DNA from: Psychrobacter jeotgali
Lineage (GTDB): Bacteria; Pseudomonadota; Gammaproteobacteria; Pseudomonadales; Moraxellaceae
Direction of reading: 5' to 3'
Length of the DNA stretch: 64,000 nucleotides
NCBI RefSeq assembly: GCF_904846315.1
Contig: NZ_CAJHAF010000001.1
Span: 2,232,001-2,296,000, forward strand
Shown here: in pieces, positions 1 through 10,819 of the stretch
Layout: each line of letters begins with the position of its first letter
How positions within the stretch are numbered: the stretch's first letter is position 1
Position numbers and translations under genes: made by a program
The notes under the pieces: generated by a model
The model's input: the letters and a program-made list of their open reading frames with translations, nothing else
Databases searched by the model: none
Told to the model about the DNA's origin: nothing

Positions 1-2
1 CC

Positions 3-1283
3 TACGGGGCAGATGCCGTCTATGCTGGACAGGCTCGCTATAGTCTGCGCGTACGTAATAATGACTTCGATGAAGAAAACTTACAACGTGGTATCGACTA
101 TGCTCATAGTTTGGGTAAAAAGTTCTACGTAGTGGTCAATATACAAGCGCACAATGCCAAGCTAAAAACTTTTATTGAGGATATTCGTCCGATAGTCGAG
201 ATGCAGCCTGATGCGCTGATTATGTCGGATGCTGGCATGATCATGATGGTACGTGAGCACTTCCCGCAGATGGAGATTCATTTATCGGTACAAGCTAACG
301 CGGTGAACTGGGCAACGGTCAAATTTTGGCAGCAGATGGGTATCAGCCGTGTGATTCTCTCTCGTGAATTGTCGCTAAAGGAAATCGGTCAAATCATCAA
401 AGAAGTGCCAGATATGGAGATTGAAGTATTCGTCCATGGCGCATTGTGTATGGCTTACTCAGGACGCTGTCTGCTATCAGGCTATATCAATAAGCGCGAT
501 GCTAACCAAGGCACTTGTACCAATGCTTGCCGCTGGAATTATAATACTTATCAAGCTAAAGAGAATGAAACCGGTGATATCGTACCGGTGACGGCGCTAT
601 CGCCGTCAGACCCCGTCCAGTTGCAAACGCCCAGTGATGAGGTAGTGTTGCTTGAAGAGCAAAATCGTCCGGGCGAGCTGATGGCGATGTATGAAGATGA
701 GCATGGCACTTATATTATGAACTCCAAGGATTTACGTGCGGTAGAGTTGGTGCCAGAGTTGACCCGATTGGGCGTGCATTCGCTCAAAATCGAAGGTCGT
801 ACCAAGTCGCATTATTATGTGGCACGTACGGCGCAAGTTTATCGCCAAGCGATTGATGATGAAGTAGCAGGCAAGCCTTTTGATAGCTCATTGATGGGTG
901 CCTTAGACGGACTGGCAAACCGGGGTTATACCGAAGGATTCTTACGCCGTCACGTTCACAGCGATTATCAAAACTATGAATACGGCTCTTCCAAGACCGA
1001 TCACCAGCAGTTTGTAGCAGAAGTGACTGACATCATCGATGACAAGCTGATCCTTGAGATTAAAAATAAAGTAGAGGTCGGCGACACCATAGAGATTATG
1101 ACGCCCAAGGGTAATTTGACCTATACCTTGGAGCAGATGTGGGACAAAAACGGCAATCCTATCGAAGCAGCGCTAGGCTCAGGCTGGATCGCTCAAATTA
1201 ATAACCCGTTCAAAGATATGAGCGCTGACAGCCTAAAGTTTGCTTTGATTATGCGCAATATCAAACAGCCGATATTTACTTAA
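3..1283 (+). CDS. trhP: tRNA hydroxylation protein TrhP (U32 peptidase family), 5' end missing
   Basis: The reading frame is open from base 3, before the first ATG at 111, and encodes YGADAVYAGQARYSLR, a hallmark of the YegQ/TrhP branch of the U32 family, so the gene starts upstream of the window. In this family the protein acts with prephenate in forming 5-hydroxyuridine at tRNA position 34. The conserved block with cysteines around GALCMAYSGRCLLSGY and the later NQGTCTNACRW is present; in family members such cysteines hold an iron-sulfur cluster. The C-terminal beta domain ends normally at a TAA. Family assignment is firm; whether it is TrhP rather than the RlhA paralogue rests on the N-terminal YGADAVY/RVRNNDF pattern. 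Confidence 0.88.
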   Translation, partial: YGADAVYAGQARYSLRVRNNDFDEENLQRGIDYAHSLGKKFYVVVNIQAHNAKLKTFIEDIRPIVEMQPDALIMSDAGMIMMVREHFPQMEIHLSVQANAVNWATVKFWQQMGISRVILSRELSLKEIGQIIKEVPDMEIEVFVHGALCMAYSGRCLLSGYINKRDANQGTCTNACRWNYNTYQAKENETGDIVPVTALSPSDPVQLQTPSDEVVLLEEQNRPGELMAMYEDEHGTYIMNSKDLRAVELVPELTRLGVHSLKIEGRTKSHYYVARTAQVYRQAIDDEVAGKPFDSSLMGALDGLANRGYTEGFLRRHVHSDYQNYEYGSSKTDHQQFVAEVTDIIDDKLILEIKNKVEVGDTIEIMTPKGNLTYTLEQMWDKNGNPIEAALGSGWIAQINNPFKDMSADSLKFALIMRNIKQPIFT

Positions 1284-1288
1284 CCCTT

Positions 1289-2360
<1,072 letters not shown>

Positions 2361-2656
2361 GTCATCAGTTATTGAGCAGTAGTATAGCGCCGCTCCAAGT
2401 GAGCGTATTGGAGTTATGTACAGCTGTGACATAGACTTACTAGATTGGGTAGTAATATACGTTTGAAGGGCAATCGTTACCTTTCTTAATGTTTCCTTAA
2501 TGTTCTTAACCTCCATTTGTTCTACTATAGAGACATCCACATCGCGTAAGGCCTTTAACAGCCTCTGATGTCAATCATATCGAAACTATTAGCTCTCATA
2601 TTAAAACTTAACTTTTGAGCTAATAAATAAAATTAAAGTAACTTATGGAGAATATT

Positions 2657-3295
2657 ATGAGAAATTTAGTATTGGGTTCTGTAGTAGCCGTATCAAGCCT
2701 ATTTGCCCTTACCGCCTGTGCTAACGTTGGTGCTGCGACAGATAATACGCCACGCTACAAAACCATGCCACAAGGACAGATGCAGGCACAAAGACAGAAC
2801 ATGATGTCCGAGCTCAATTTAACCGCTACCCAACAAGCGCAAATGCAAGCCATTAGACAAAATAACCGTGGTAATCGTGCCCAAAATCATGAAGCTATGA
2901 TGCAAATATTAACCACTGCACAGCGCCAACAAGTGCAGCAAATGCAGGCACAGCGTATGAGCCAAGGCGGTCGTATGATGAATCAAGGACGTGGTGGTCA
3001 TCATATGAGTCAAGGTCAAGGTGGTCGTATGATGAATCAGAGTCAAGGTGGCCGCATGATGAATCAGGGTCAAGGTGGCCGCATGATGAATCAGGGTCCA
3101 TGGTCTCAGCTAAACTTAACGGCCGACCAGCAAGCTAAGATACAGGCTATTAGACAAAATAACCGTGGTAATCGCACCCAAAACCACAATGCTATTATGC
3201 AAGTATTGACTCCTGAACAGCGTCAAAAACTGCAGCAAATGCAGTCTCAATATATGAACCAAGGCGGTCGTATGATGAATCAAGGTCAAAACTAA
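2657..3295 (+). CDS. Methionine/glutamine-rich lipoprotein with duplicated LTXXQ (Spy/CpxP-like) module
   Basis: The ATG at 2657 is chosen over 2645 because GGAG at 2647-2650 sits 6 nt before it. The protein (212 aa) begins with a lipoprotein signal ending in the lipobox LTAC, with Cys21 as the probable lipid anchor. Two homologous units follow, each built as L-N-L-T-A-x-Q-Q ... AIRQNNRGNR ... NH.A.MQ.LT..QRQ, matching the LTXXQ helical hairpins of Spy/CpxP periplasmic chaperones. Between and after them are five GGRMMNQ motifs. Methionine-rich repeats can bind copper, but no function is shown here. A terminator follows at 3355-3388. It is preceded by 296 nt without a gene, so it likely has its own promoter. 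Confidence 0.75.
   Translation: MRNLVLGSVVAVSSLFALTACANVGAATDNTPRYKTMPQGQMQAQRQNMMSELNLTATQQAQMQAIRQNNRGNRAQNHEAMMQILTTAQRQQVQQMQAQRMSQGGRMMNQGRGGHHMSQGQGGRMMNQSQGGRMMNQGQGGRMMNQGPWSQLNLTADQQAKIQAIRQNNRGNRTQNHNAIMQVLTPEQRQKLQQMQSQYMNQGGRMMNQGQN
2961..3099 (+). repeat. In-frame 27-bp-type repeats coding for GGRMMNQ
   Basis: Four imperfect copies of a unit containing GGTCGTATGATGAATCA or GGCCGCATGATGAATCA lie in tandem within the lipoprotein gene; a fifth copy closes the gene at about 3264-3288. The last two copies in the tract are nearly identical at DNA level, which suggests recent slippage and likely copy-number variation between strains. Confidence 0.8.
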
Positions 3296-3354
3296 GGTTA
3301 GCTTTATAGGTATTAACCTTTAAGACTCTAATCTTTAAGGCTCTCAAGTCACTT

Positions 3355-3388
3355 AAAGCGTATCAGTTTAATGCTGATGCGCTTTTTT
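3355..3388 (+). terminator. Rho-independent terminator after the lipoprotein gene
   Basis: AAAGCGTATCAG pairs with CTGATGCGCTTT around a 7-nt loop, with a T run (3383-3388). It lies 60 nt after the lipoprotein stop. Confidence 0.8.
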
Positions 3389-3572
3389 GGTTTTTATGAG
3401 AGTATTAAAGCTTTCTGATCAAGATTTTTAATAAACTGATAATTTAATAAATTAATAAGCATTTTTGGATATAACGGGGTTTGCCAACCCTATACCAATA
3501 TCTTTTAGAATTCATGTATAGTAAATACGGTTTGCTTATAAATAATAACGATAACAAGATCGGACTGCGCTT

Positions 3573-5096
3573 ATGCTGCTGGATATCTTTTTAACCATTC
3601 ACTTCATATTATTACTACTGGTATCACTGCGAGTGCTCGCTCGTAACAATCTAACTTCACCTGCTCGTCTAGCTTGGTTGGTGGTGTTATTTATATTGCC
3701 TTATTTGGGGTTACTGGTCTATTGGATGTTTGGTGAAATTCATCTGGGACGCAATTTTGAGCGTGAATATAAAAAGATTATTGAAAAACTCCATAGCCAT
3801 AACCCAGAAGTATTGGGTAGCGATGCAGCATTGGCAGCCATAAAACCTGAATATCAGGCCGCTTTTGCTTATTCAGCTAACGTCACTGGTTACCATACCA
3901 CCTTGGGCAATCGCGCTGAATTGATGGCCGATGCCGCTGAGACTCAAAAGCGCATGATTGCCGACTTTGATGCCGCCACAGATCATATTCATGTCCTATA
4001 TTATATCTGGCTTATCGACGGCATGGGTATTGATACCGCTCAAGCATTGATGCGAGCAGCAAAGCGCGGAGTAACTTGCCGAGCGATGGTTGATGGGATG
4101 GGTTCGCGTAAGCTAGTACGCTCTAAGCTATGGAAGGAGATGGAGGCAGCGGGCGTAGAGGTCAGTGTTGCCCTGCCCATTCGTAATATCATCAAGGTCA
4201 TGCTATTTAGCCGAATTGACCTGCGTAATCACCGCAAAATCACTGTAATAGACGGCAAGATTGGTTACTTTGGTAGTCGCAACTGTGCCGATCCTGAGTT
4301 CCGAGTAAAGCCTAAATACGCGCCTTGGGTAGATATCATGATGCGCATGGAGGGGCCAGTAGTCGCTCAAAATCAAATGCTATTTGCCAGCGACTGGCTC
4401 ACCAAAAATCCAGAGACACCCTTTGATAGCTTCCCTTATTTTACTGGGCCGGCTAAAGCTTTAAAGGCAGATACGCACCCAAACGAGCTGATAAATTCAG
4501 AGCAATTAAAACTAGAAGAATTAAAGCTAGAAAAATCAAAATTAGAAGGCTTTGCAGCCCAGATATTTGTCGATGGCCCGACTCAGCGTCAAGGTACAAC
4601 CCCGCAGTTCTTGGGTGCGCTTATTAGCCAAGCCCAGCATACTCTAATTATCTCGACCCCTTATTTTGTACCTGATTACTCGCTAATCAGCGTGCTATGC
4701 GCTACTGCTTATCGCGGGGTTGAAGTGACGATGATTTTCCCCAAACATAATGATTCGCTTATTGTGGCAGCGACTAGCCACAGCTATTATTGGCAATTAT
4801 TAAAGGCTGGGATAAAGGTTTATGAGTATAAACCGGGCTTGCTGCATGCCAAAACCTTGACCGTTGACGGTGAAATCAGTCTTATTGGCTCCAGTAACTT
4901 AGATCTACGCAGCTTTGATTTAAATTACGAGAACAACGTGGTCTTCAGCGATAAAGCTTTAAGTAGCAAGATTATTGAACGCCAATATCAATATATTGCT
5001 GACTCTGATGAGATTCAACTTGAGGATGTCGAAGATTGGCCATTAGCATATAGAGTTTGGAATAATGTCGTCGCTACTATGGGACCAGTTTTATAG
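3573..5096 (+). CDS. cls: Cardiolipin synthase (phospholipase D family)
   Basis: A 507-residue protein with two N-terminal membrane helices (about residues 4-22 and 33-52) followed by two phospholipase D domains, each with an HKD motif: H220-R-K222-x4-D227 and H425-A-K427-x4-D432, each followed by the GSxN signature (GSRN, GSSN). The family condenses two phosphatidylglycerols into cardiolipin at the inner membrane. Length and layout fit ClsA. A charged insert with repeated KLE/KSKLE units (about residues 311-325) separates the two catalytic halves and is probably a strain-variable linker. It is monocistronic by position, being convergent with rlmA downstream. Confidence 0.92.
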   Translation: MLLDIFLTIHFILLLLVSLRVLARNNLTSPARLAWLVVLFILPYLGLLVYWMFGEIHLGRNFEREYKKIIEKLHSHNPEVLGSDAALAAIKPEYQAAFAYSANVTGYHTTLGNRAELMADAAETQKRMIADFDAATDHIHVLYYIWLIDGMGIDTAQALMRAAKRGVTCRAMVDGMGSRKLVRSKLWKEMEAAGVEVSVALPIRNIIKVMLFSRIDLRNHRKITVIDGKIGYFGSRNCADPEFRVKPKYAPWVDIMMRMEGPVVAQNQMLFASDWLTKNPETPFDSFPYFTGPAKALKADTHPNELINSEQLKLEELKLEKSKLEGFAAQIFVDGPTQRQGTTPQFLGALISQAQHTLIISTPYFVPDYSLISVLCATAYRGVEVTMIFPKHNDSLIVAATSHSYYWQLLKAGIKVYEYKPGLLHAKTLTVDGEISLIGSSNLDLRSFDLNYENNVVFSDKALSSKIIERQYQYIADSDEIQLEDVEDWPLAYRVWNNVVATMGPVL

Positions 5097-5129
5097 CTCA
5101 ATGGTTTGGTTAGATAGTTACTATTTATC

Positions 5130-5156
5130 CATGTTAGTCATGTTAGTCATGTTAGC
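5130..5156. repeat. Three tandem copies of a 9-bp unit CATGTTAGT/C
   Basis: CATGTTAGT, CATGTTAGT and CATGTTAGC lie end to end between the convergent cls and rlmA genes. Likely a slippage tract with no visible function. Confidence 0.8.
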
Positions 5157-5191
5157 CATTTATTAAGAAAGCTATTAAGTTAGAGTCTAAA

Positions 5192-6163
5192 TTAGGTATT
5201 AAGGCTTACTATTTTTTGTAGAACATAAACCACAAACTTGGCTTCGGTGTTAAATGGCATACCTTCAGCCATTGCTAGCAGGGCTTGACGTTTCTCACTG
5301 CGAGCGCGGTAAGCATAGGGTGTCATGGTTAATAAATCAGCCAAATCTGGTGCCGACAAGCTCAATAAAGTACTGATATGCTGAGTCTCTATTAGCTTAA
5401 AATAAGGCGCTAAAGTCGGCAAAAACTTGTCAGAGTCATGCTCTCGCACTTCATCAAATAAGGCTTCACGAATACGGGCTAAATGGCCAACATCGGGCTT
5501 AGCAATGACTAAGTAGCCGCTCTCTTGCAAAATCTCATTAAACGCCTCTGGCAATATCGGACTAAAGATACTACTAACACCCATCATACTATTAGCACGT
5601 AATGGCAGATGCGCAGCGCTGGTCACCAAGGGATAAATAGCAGCGGTCTGTTTGTCTTCTGGCTTAACCTCTTTAGCCTTCTGATACCAAAGCCGATTAG
5701 CCGCTTTGCTGGTTTTAGCAAGCTCGACGAGTGCAGGTTTACTGATATCAGCGGCTATCAAGGTATCGATTCTTAGGGGCGCCATTGCCTGTGTATAGTA
5801 GCCCTCGCCGCAGCCAATATCTAACCAGCGCACCGTTGAGCTATTTTTATTTTCGGTGCTTTTATTGAGGCTAGCTCGATACTCTACCAACAGCTTATCC
5901 ATCTGCTCACAAATAAGCGCTTGCAGTGGTTGATAATGACCCGCCGCTAAGAAGCGTTGACGGGCGGTAATAGACTCTTGACTATCACCCGGCGCTTTGG
6001 ACTTCTTTTGCTGGACGGGCAATAGATTAACGTAGCCTTGACGCGCCACATCGAATGGATGCGCTATCTGCTTAGGATTGAGGCTACCATCACAGCGCCA
6101 CGTATCGGGTGCAGGATGCAATGGAGATTGGCAAAGCGGGCAAACAAACAAGGACACGAGCAT
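5192..6163 (-). CDS. rlmA: 23S rRNA (guanine-N1)-methyltransferase RlmA
   Basis: The N-terminus carries the RlmA zinc finger (CPLC...C with a following His) and the diagnostic stretch FDVARQGYVNLLPVQ, then PGDS and a RQRFLAAGHYQPL block that is nearly invariant in the family. A Rossmann methyltransferase domain follows with WLDIGCGEGYYT as the SAM-binding motif I. The enzyme makes m1G745 in 23S rRNA helix 35. I chose ATG 6163 (MLVSLFVCPLC), giving 323 aa; the frame also opens upstream from TTG 6199, but the added residues are not family-like. It is somewhat longer than the E. coli protein because of low-complexity inserts around residues 95-110. It lies downstream of mraY on the same strand, with a gap of about 126 nt. 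Confidence 0.9.
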   Translation of the reverse strand: MLVSLFVCPLCQSPLHPAPDTWRCDGSLNPKQIAHPFDVARQGYVNLLPVQQKKSKAPGDSQESITARQRFLAAGHYQPLQALICEQMDKLLVEYRASLNKSTENKNSSTVRWLDIGCGEGYYTQAMAPLRIDTLIAADISKPALVELAKTSKAANRLWYQKAKEVKPEDKQTAAIYPLVTSAAHLPLRANSMMGVSSIFSPILPEAFNEILQESGYLVIAKPDVGHLARIREALFDEVREHDSDKFLPTLAPYFKLIETQHISTLLSLSAPDLADLLTMTPYAYRARSEKRQALLAMAEGMPFNTEAKFVVYVLQKIVSLNT

Positions 6164-6289
6164 CTCACAGTGATATAAATATAATGGGTATTTTAACAAA
6201 AGACAGAGGCGTTAAGCGAAAAAAGCTACCTTAACCTGACTATTAAGATAGCTTTTTATGGCTGAAATATAAGCTTAAAGTGCCAAATT

Positions 6290-7408
6290 TTAACGTAGCT
6301 TTAAGGTCATAAGACCTAATATCACCAGCACAATAGCGATAATCCAAAAGCGCACCACCACTTTAGTTTCTTTCCAGCCAATTTCTTCAAAATGGTGATG
6401 CAGGGGCGCCATGCGAAAAACTCGCTTTTTGCGTAGTTTATACGAGCCCACTTGCAGCATTACTGATAAAGCCTCCGCCACAAACAAACCGCCCATAATC
6501 GCAAAAGCAATCTCTTGCCGCGACATCACTGCAATCGTTCCTAGCATCGCTCCTAATGCCAAGGCGCCGACGTCACCCATAAACACTTCTGCTGGGTGGG
6601 CGTTGAACCATAAGAATCCGAGGCCGGCACCAATCATAGCGCCGCAAACGATAATGACCTCAGAATTATAGGCAATGTAAGGCACATGCAAATAGTCGGA
6701 AAATATAAGATCGCCTGACACATAGGTCATGACGCCGAGACCCGCAGCCACCAATACTACTGGTAAAATAGCCAAACCATCTAAGCCATCGGTCAAATTG
6801 ACCGCATTCGAAGCGCCATTGATAACAAAGTAAGTAAAGATAATAAAACCAAGACCGAACGGTACTAGCGAGAACGGGATGACCCAATCTTTAAACACCG
6901 GCAATAACAAATCCTGCATCGCATAAGTGGTTTCTATATCAGGCTGCAAGGTGGAGATGTAGTATAAAGAAACTCCAACGAACAACGCCCCCATCGATAA
7001 CCAAAAATACTTCTTGCGTGCAATTAAGCCTTTGGGATCTTTGTATTTTATCTTTAGCCAATCGTCAGTCCAGCCTACGGCCCCAAAAATGATCATGACA
7101 ATAAGCAAAATCCAAACATACGGATTAGTCAGACGCGCCCACAGTAAGGTCGAAACCCCAATGGAGCTTAAAATTAATACCCCGCCCATGGTTGGGGTGC
7201 CGGTTTTCACCAAATGCGTTTGGGGCCCATCGTTACGAATGGCTTGCCCGTATTTAAGCGTGCGCAAATGCTGAATGACCCGCTTGCCAAAGAATAAACT
7301 AAATGCCAACGCCGTAACCACTGCCAGCAGCGCTCGTAGCGTTAATGAAGATACCGCAGAAAACGGCGTATAGTACTGACTAAGCCAGCCAAATAACCAA
7401 ACTAACAC
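6290..7408 (-). CDS. mraY: Phospho-N-acetylmuramoyl-pentapeptide transferase MraY
   Basis: A 372-residue, ten-helix membrane enzyme that transfers phospho-MurNAc-pentapeptide to undecaprenyl phosphate, giving lipid I. Visible signatures are the acidic motif GWTDDWLKI with [16 protein letters not shown], and the C-terminal APLHHHFE. Translation starts at GTG 7408; a GAGGAG ribosome site overlaps the end of murF, so the two are translationally coupled. It ends the cluster here: murD, ftsW, murG, murC, ddl and ftsQAZ do not follow, and rlmA comes next. Confidence 0.96.
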   Translation of the reverse strand: MLVWLFGWLSQYYTPFSAVSSLTLRALLAVVTALAFSLFFGKRVIQHLRTLKYGQAIRNDGPQTHLVKTGTPTMGGVLILSSIGVSTLLWARLTNPYVWILLIVMIIFGAVGWTDDWLKIKYKDPKGLIARKKYFWLSMGALFVGVSLYYISTLQPDIETTYAMQDLLLPVFKDWVIPFSLVPFGLGFIIFTYFVINGASNAVNLTDGLDGLAILPVVLVAAGLGVMTYVSGDLIFSDYLHVPYIAYNSEVIIVCGAMIGAGLGFLWFNAHPAEVFMGDVGALALGAMLGTIAVMSRQEIAFAIMGGLFVAEALSVMLQVGSYKLRKKRVFRMAPLHHHFEEIGWKETKVVVRFWIIAIVLVILGLMTLKLR

Positions 7409-7411
7409 CGC

Positions 7412-8878
7412 TTACTCCTCGATTAGCGTATGAATAAGGGATTCCATTTGCATGGAACGAGAGCCTTTGAACAGTACCGTACAAGGCTGTTGTTGCTGCG
7501 CTTGCAAGTATTGCTGCAAATATTGTAATAAGCTGTCTTTATCATCAAAAGCATGCGCTTCCGTCGTACCGACCTCTTGCGCGCCAGCGACACTATAAGT
7601 AGCAAACTCGCCCACACAAAGCAGCATATCAATACCAGCGGCGCTAATAGAGCGCCCTAAACTTTGATGCTCACTCACCGCCGCGGCGCCAAGCTCAGCG
7701 ATATCGCCCAGCACCATGACCTGCGTACCGGTTTGCGCCGCCAACACTTTTGCCGCCGCCCTTACAGAGTGCGGGTTGGCATTATAAGTATCGTCAATGA
7801 GGCGGTGCATGCCTAGCATTTGACTATTGAGACGACCTTTAGCCGGACGAGCATTCTCAAGACCGGTAACAATATCATCAATATCGATATTTAGTGCATA
7901 AGCACAGGCAGCAGCAGCCAAGGCATTATTGACGTTATGCTCACCTGCCAGCGGCAGATTGATATCATGAACATGGCTGCCGATATGCAGCTTAAACTCA
8001 CTACGCTCGGGCTCCACATCGAGATGACTGGCACTCACATCAGTATTACCAAAACCTATCACGTGCGAGGTATGCTGTTCTGCAATTCGGCGCAATTGAT
8101 TGGTAAAATCGTCTTTATCAGGAACAATCGCAAACTGCTCATCATTTAAGGTATGAAAAATCTCCGCTTTGGTCTGGCAAATACCTTCACGGCTACCAAA
8201 CTCGCCCAAATGAGCGGTACCAATGTTCAAAATACAAGCGACATCGGGACGAACCAGCTCAGTGGTATAAGCAATCTCGCCGATATGGTTGGCACCTAAT
8301 TCTAAAATAGCATAGCGATGATGGTCGGATAACTCCAGCAGCATCATAGGCACGCCTAAGTCATTATTTAAGTTGCCACGAGTAATCAAGGTAGGCGCTA
8401 GGCGTCCAAAAATACTACCCAGCATCTCTTTACAGGTAGTCTTGCCGCTAGAGCCGGTGATAGCAATAACGGTCAAATCTTGATGCTGCTGGCGACGATA
8501 AGCGCCCAGTTGACCCAGTGCTAAGCGTGTATCGCTGACAACCAATTGCGGAATACTGGTTGAGATTGGCCGTGACACGATAGCCGCAATGGCGCCTTGG
8601 CTAGCCGCCACATTGATATAATCATGACCGTCAAAATTATCACCGCTTAGTGCCAAAAAGATATCGCCGGTTTTGATAGTACGGGTATCGGTAGCAATGC
8701 GATTACTGGTTACAGCAATATCAAAAGTAATATCAGCTTCAGCTTGTACTTGTTGCCCTGCCTCCGTCGCTTGAGCCGCTTGCCAGCGACTATCAAGCGC
8801 TTCGGTCGCTGCAAGCAGGTTATCTGCTTGCCAAACATAGAGTCCCTGTGACTGGATGGTATTATTGTCAGCGGTCAT
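7412..8878 (-). CDS. murF: UDP-MurNAc-tripeptide:D-Ala-D-Ala ligase MurF
   Basis: Adds D-Ala-D-Ala to the UDP-MurNAc-tripeptide, the last cytoplasmic step of the precursor pathway. The ATP-binding GSSGKTT is at residues 142-148, followed by RGNLNNDLGVPMMLLEL and the ELGANHIGEI block of Mur ligases, and DDTYNANPHSV in the C-terminal domain. At 488 residues it is slightly longer than E. coli MurF because of an Ala/Gln-rich N-terminal segment. Its 3' end overlaps the mraY ribosome site; upstream a 144-nt AT-rich gap separates it from murE, containing a duplicated TTATTTATTAAG at about 8967-8994. Confidence 0.95.
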   Translation of the reverse strand: MTADNNTIQSQGLYVWQADNLLAATEALDSRWQAAQATEAGQQVQAEADITFDIAVTSNRIATDTRTIKTGDIFLALSGDNFDGHDYINVAASQGAIAAIVSRPISTSIPQLVVSDTRLALGQLGAYRRQQHQDLTVIAITGSSGKTTCKEMLGSIFGRLAPTLITRGNLNNDLGVPMMLLELSDHHRYAILELGANHIGEIAYTTELVRPDVACILNIGTAHLGEFGSREGICQTKAEIFHTLNDEQFAIVPDKDDFTNQLRRIAEQHTSHVIGFGNTDVSASHLDVEPERSEFKLHIGSHVHDINLPLAGEHNVNNALAAAACAYALNIDIDDIVTGLENARPAKGRLNSQMLGMHRLIDDTYNANPHSVRAAAKVLAAQTGTQVMVLGDIAELGAAAVSEHQSLGRSISAAGIDMLLCVGEFATYSVAGAQEVGTTEAHAFDDKDSLLQYLQQYLQAQQQQPCTVLFKGSRSMQMESLIHTLIEE

Positions 8879-9022
8879 AGATTTGCCTTTATAATGACTG
8901 TTGTTACCCAGCTCAAAAATGAATTAGCCTTGCTTGCTTGACTATTTTTATTTTTGGAAAAAGGTATTATTTATTAAGTTATTTATTAAGTTGATTATTT
9001 ATTGGATGCTTTAATAGAGCCG

Positions 9023-10765
9023 CTAGGCACGATTAGCTTGTTGTAATGCGTTTTGTAAAACCACGCTGTCATCAAAGTCATAACGGACGTTATTGATCTC
9101 TTGATAGGTTTCGTGACCTTTGCCAGCGATAACCACAATATCATCAGCCCCAGCCTGATTTACCGCATATTCAATGGCTTTTTGCCGCGCCGGTTCGATA
9201 TAACTACGCTGGTATTGCTCAGGGCTCATGCCCGCTTGCATATCTTGCAAGATAGCCTTGGGATCTTCGGTGCGAGGATTATCAGCCGTCAATACGACTT
9301 GGTCGGCGCCAGCCAGTCCCGCCTGCGCCATCAACGGCCGCTTGCCGGCATCACGATCGCCGCCGCAACCAAACACCGCCCATAACTGCCCGTTACAGTG
9401 CGTCCTAAGGCTATCAAGCACTTGGGTCAAAGCGTCTGGCGTATGGGCATAATCGACGATAAAGCAGCCATCATTTGAGGCAACGCGCTGCATACGCCCG
9501 ATAGCGCCTTGTAGCTGCGGTATCACCTCCGCAATGCGCTTGATGTCAATGCCACGCGCCACGCTGGCGCCGATTGCCGCTAGTAAGTTAGCCACGTTAA
9601 AGCGGCCTAATAACGGACTGACAATATCAATAGTTTCTGAATTACTGCCAGCAGATTGACTGCGCAAAGTAATTTCTACCCCTTCAAGGCTGGGGCTAAT
9701 GCTAGTTGCGACAAAAGTGGCCTCACTACCCGCTTGCAAGCTATAAGTCCAAACTATCAAGCCGCTCGCTTGAGCGGTATCTAGCATCACTTGGGCATAT
9801 TCATCATCGCTATTGATGATAGCGTGGGTCAGACTAGGAAAATAGGCTTTATCGAAAAGTTTGGCTTTGGCGGCGACATAATCGTTCATATCCGCATGAT
9901 AATCTAGATGATCACGGCTTAAATTGGTATAAACCGCTACTTTGATCGGCGCACTTTGCAAGCGCTGCTGGTCAAGCCCGTGGGAGCTGGCCTCAAGCGC
10001 TAATATATCAGCACGCTCTGTGCCCATTTGATATAAAAACTGCTGCACGGCGAGCGCATCACCGGTAGTATGACGAGCTTGAACTAGTGCTCCCAGCCTG
10101 CCATTACCAGCGGTGCCCATCACCGCACTACTCATACCTGCTAACTGAGTTAATTGCGCCACCAGCTGGGTGATAGTGGTCTTGCCATTGGTGCCTGTTA
10201 CTGCAACGATAGACGGCAATTTAGCTGGCTGCTGCGCCTGCAAACGTGCTTGTATCAACGCTCCCAGAAAGTCACGAATATTAGGCACATAAACTACCGG
10301 GCAAGGTAATGCGGCGAGCTGCTGTTGCGGGTCAGGTTTTAAATTAGATTGGGCATCAATCGACAGCCCATTATTATCGTTATCCTCATTACTATTGTCA
10401 TCGTCATTGAGGGTAATATTTACATGGGGCGGGATATGACCAATAGTTAGCAGCGCTAATGGATCCATCTCCGATAAGATAAAGGCCGCATGGTTTGCGG
10501 CTTGGTAGAGATAATCACGGCTTTTTTGACAATTGGGCACCTGACTCTTGAGCAATACAAACACATCGTTAGCATTAACTTGACGGCTATCTAACCGCAG
10601 TTGCTCAAAGGGAATATTGAGCACTGAATCAATATCTTTATTGCTCGGATTCGTCTGTTCTATACCTGTCCTCTGTAATAATGCCGCTGCTATAGTGGTA
10701 CCGCTAGCGGCATTATTGTCGATAAGCTGTTGCAAAGTTATCATGCTTTCAGAGGTGGTAGTCAT
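9023..10765 (-). CDS. murE: UDP-MurNAc-L-Ala-D-Glu:meso-DAP ligase MurE
   Basis: The start is taken at ATG 10765 (MTTTSESM), with AGGA about 6 nt upstream, rather than the in-frame ATG at 10804; this gives 580 aa. GTNGKTT (about residues 191-197) binds ATP, HTTGDALAVQ and SSHGLDQQR are typical MurE motifs, and DNPR within TADNPRTEDP marks specificity for meso-diaminopimelate rather than lysine. It is about 80-90 residues longer than usual; most of the excess lies in the N-terminal domain, including an Asp/Asn-rich stretch at about residues 120-134 and a Gln-rich segment after it. This is probably a surface loop. It sits 54 nt after ftsI. Confidence 0.95.
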   Translation of the reverse strand: MTTTSESMITLQQLIDNNAASGTTIAAALLQRTGIEQTNPSNKDIDSVLNIPFEQLRLDSRQVNANDVFVLLKSQVPNCQKSRDYLYQAANHAAFILSEMDPLALLTIGHIPPHVNITLNDDDNSNEDNDNNGLSIDAQSNLKPDPQQQLAALPCPVVYVPNIRDFLGALIQARLQAQQPAKLPSIVAVTGTNGKTTITQLVAQLTQLAGMSSAVMGTAGNGRLGALVQARHTTGDALAVQQFLYQMGTERADILALEASSHGLDQQRLQSAPIKVAVYTNLSRDHLDYHADMNDYVAAKAKLFDKAYFPSLTHAIINSDDEYAQVMLDTAQASGLIVWTYSLQAGSEATFVATSISPSLEGVEITLRSQSAGSNSETIDIVSPLLGRFNVANLLAAIGASVARGIDIKRIAEVIPQLQGAIGRMQRVASNDGCFIVDYAHTPDALTQVLDSLRTHCNGQLWAVFGCGGDRDAGKRPLMAQAGLAGADQVVLTADNPRTEDPKAILQDMQAGMSPEQYQRSYIEPARQKAIEYAVNQAGADDIVVIAGKGHETYQEINNVRYDFDDSVVLQNALQQANRA

Positions 10766-10819
10766 ATTAATCCTAGACGTGTAAAAAGAGCCATGGTTAA
10801 CCACTATATTAAATGGGGC

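Noticed and set aside
2895..3101. 68-residue minus frame with repeated DPDSS units
   Set aside because: It is the antisense reflection of the GGRMMNQ repeats.
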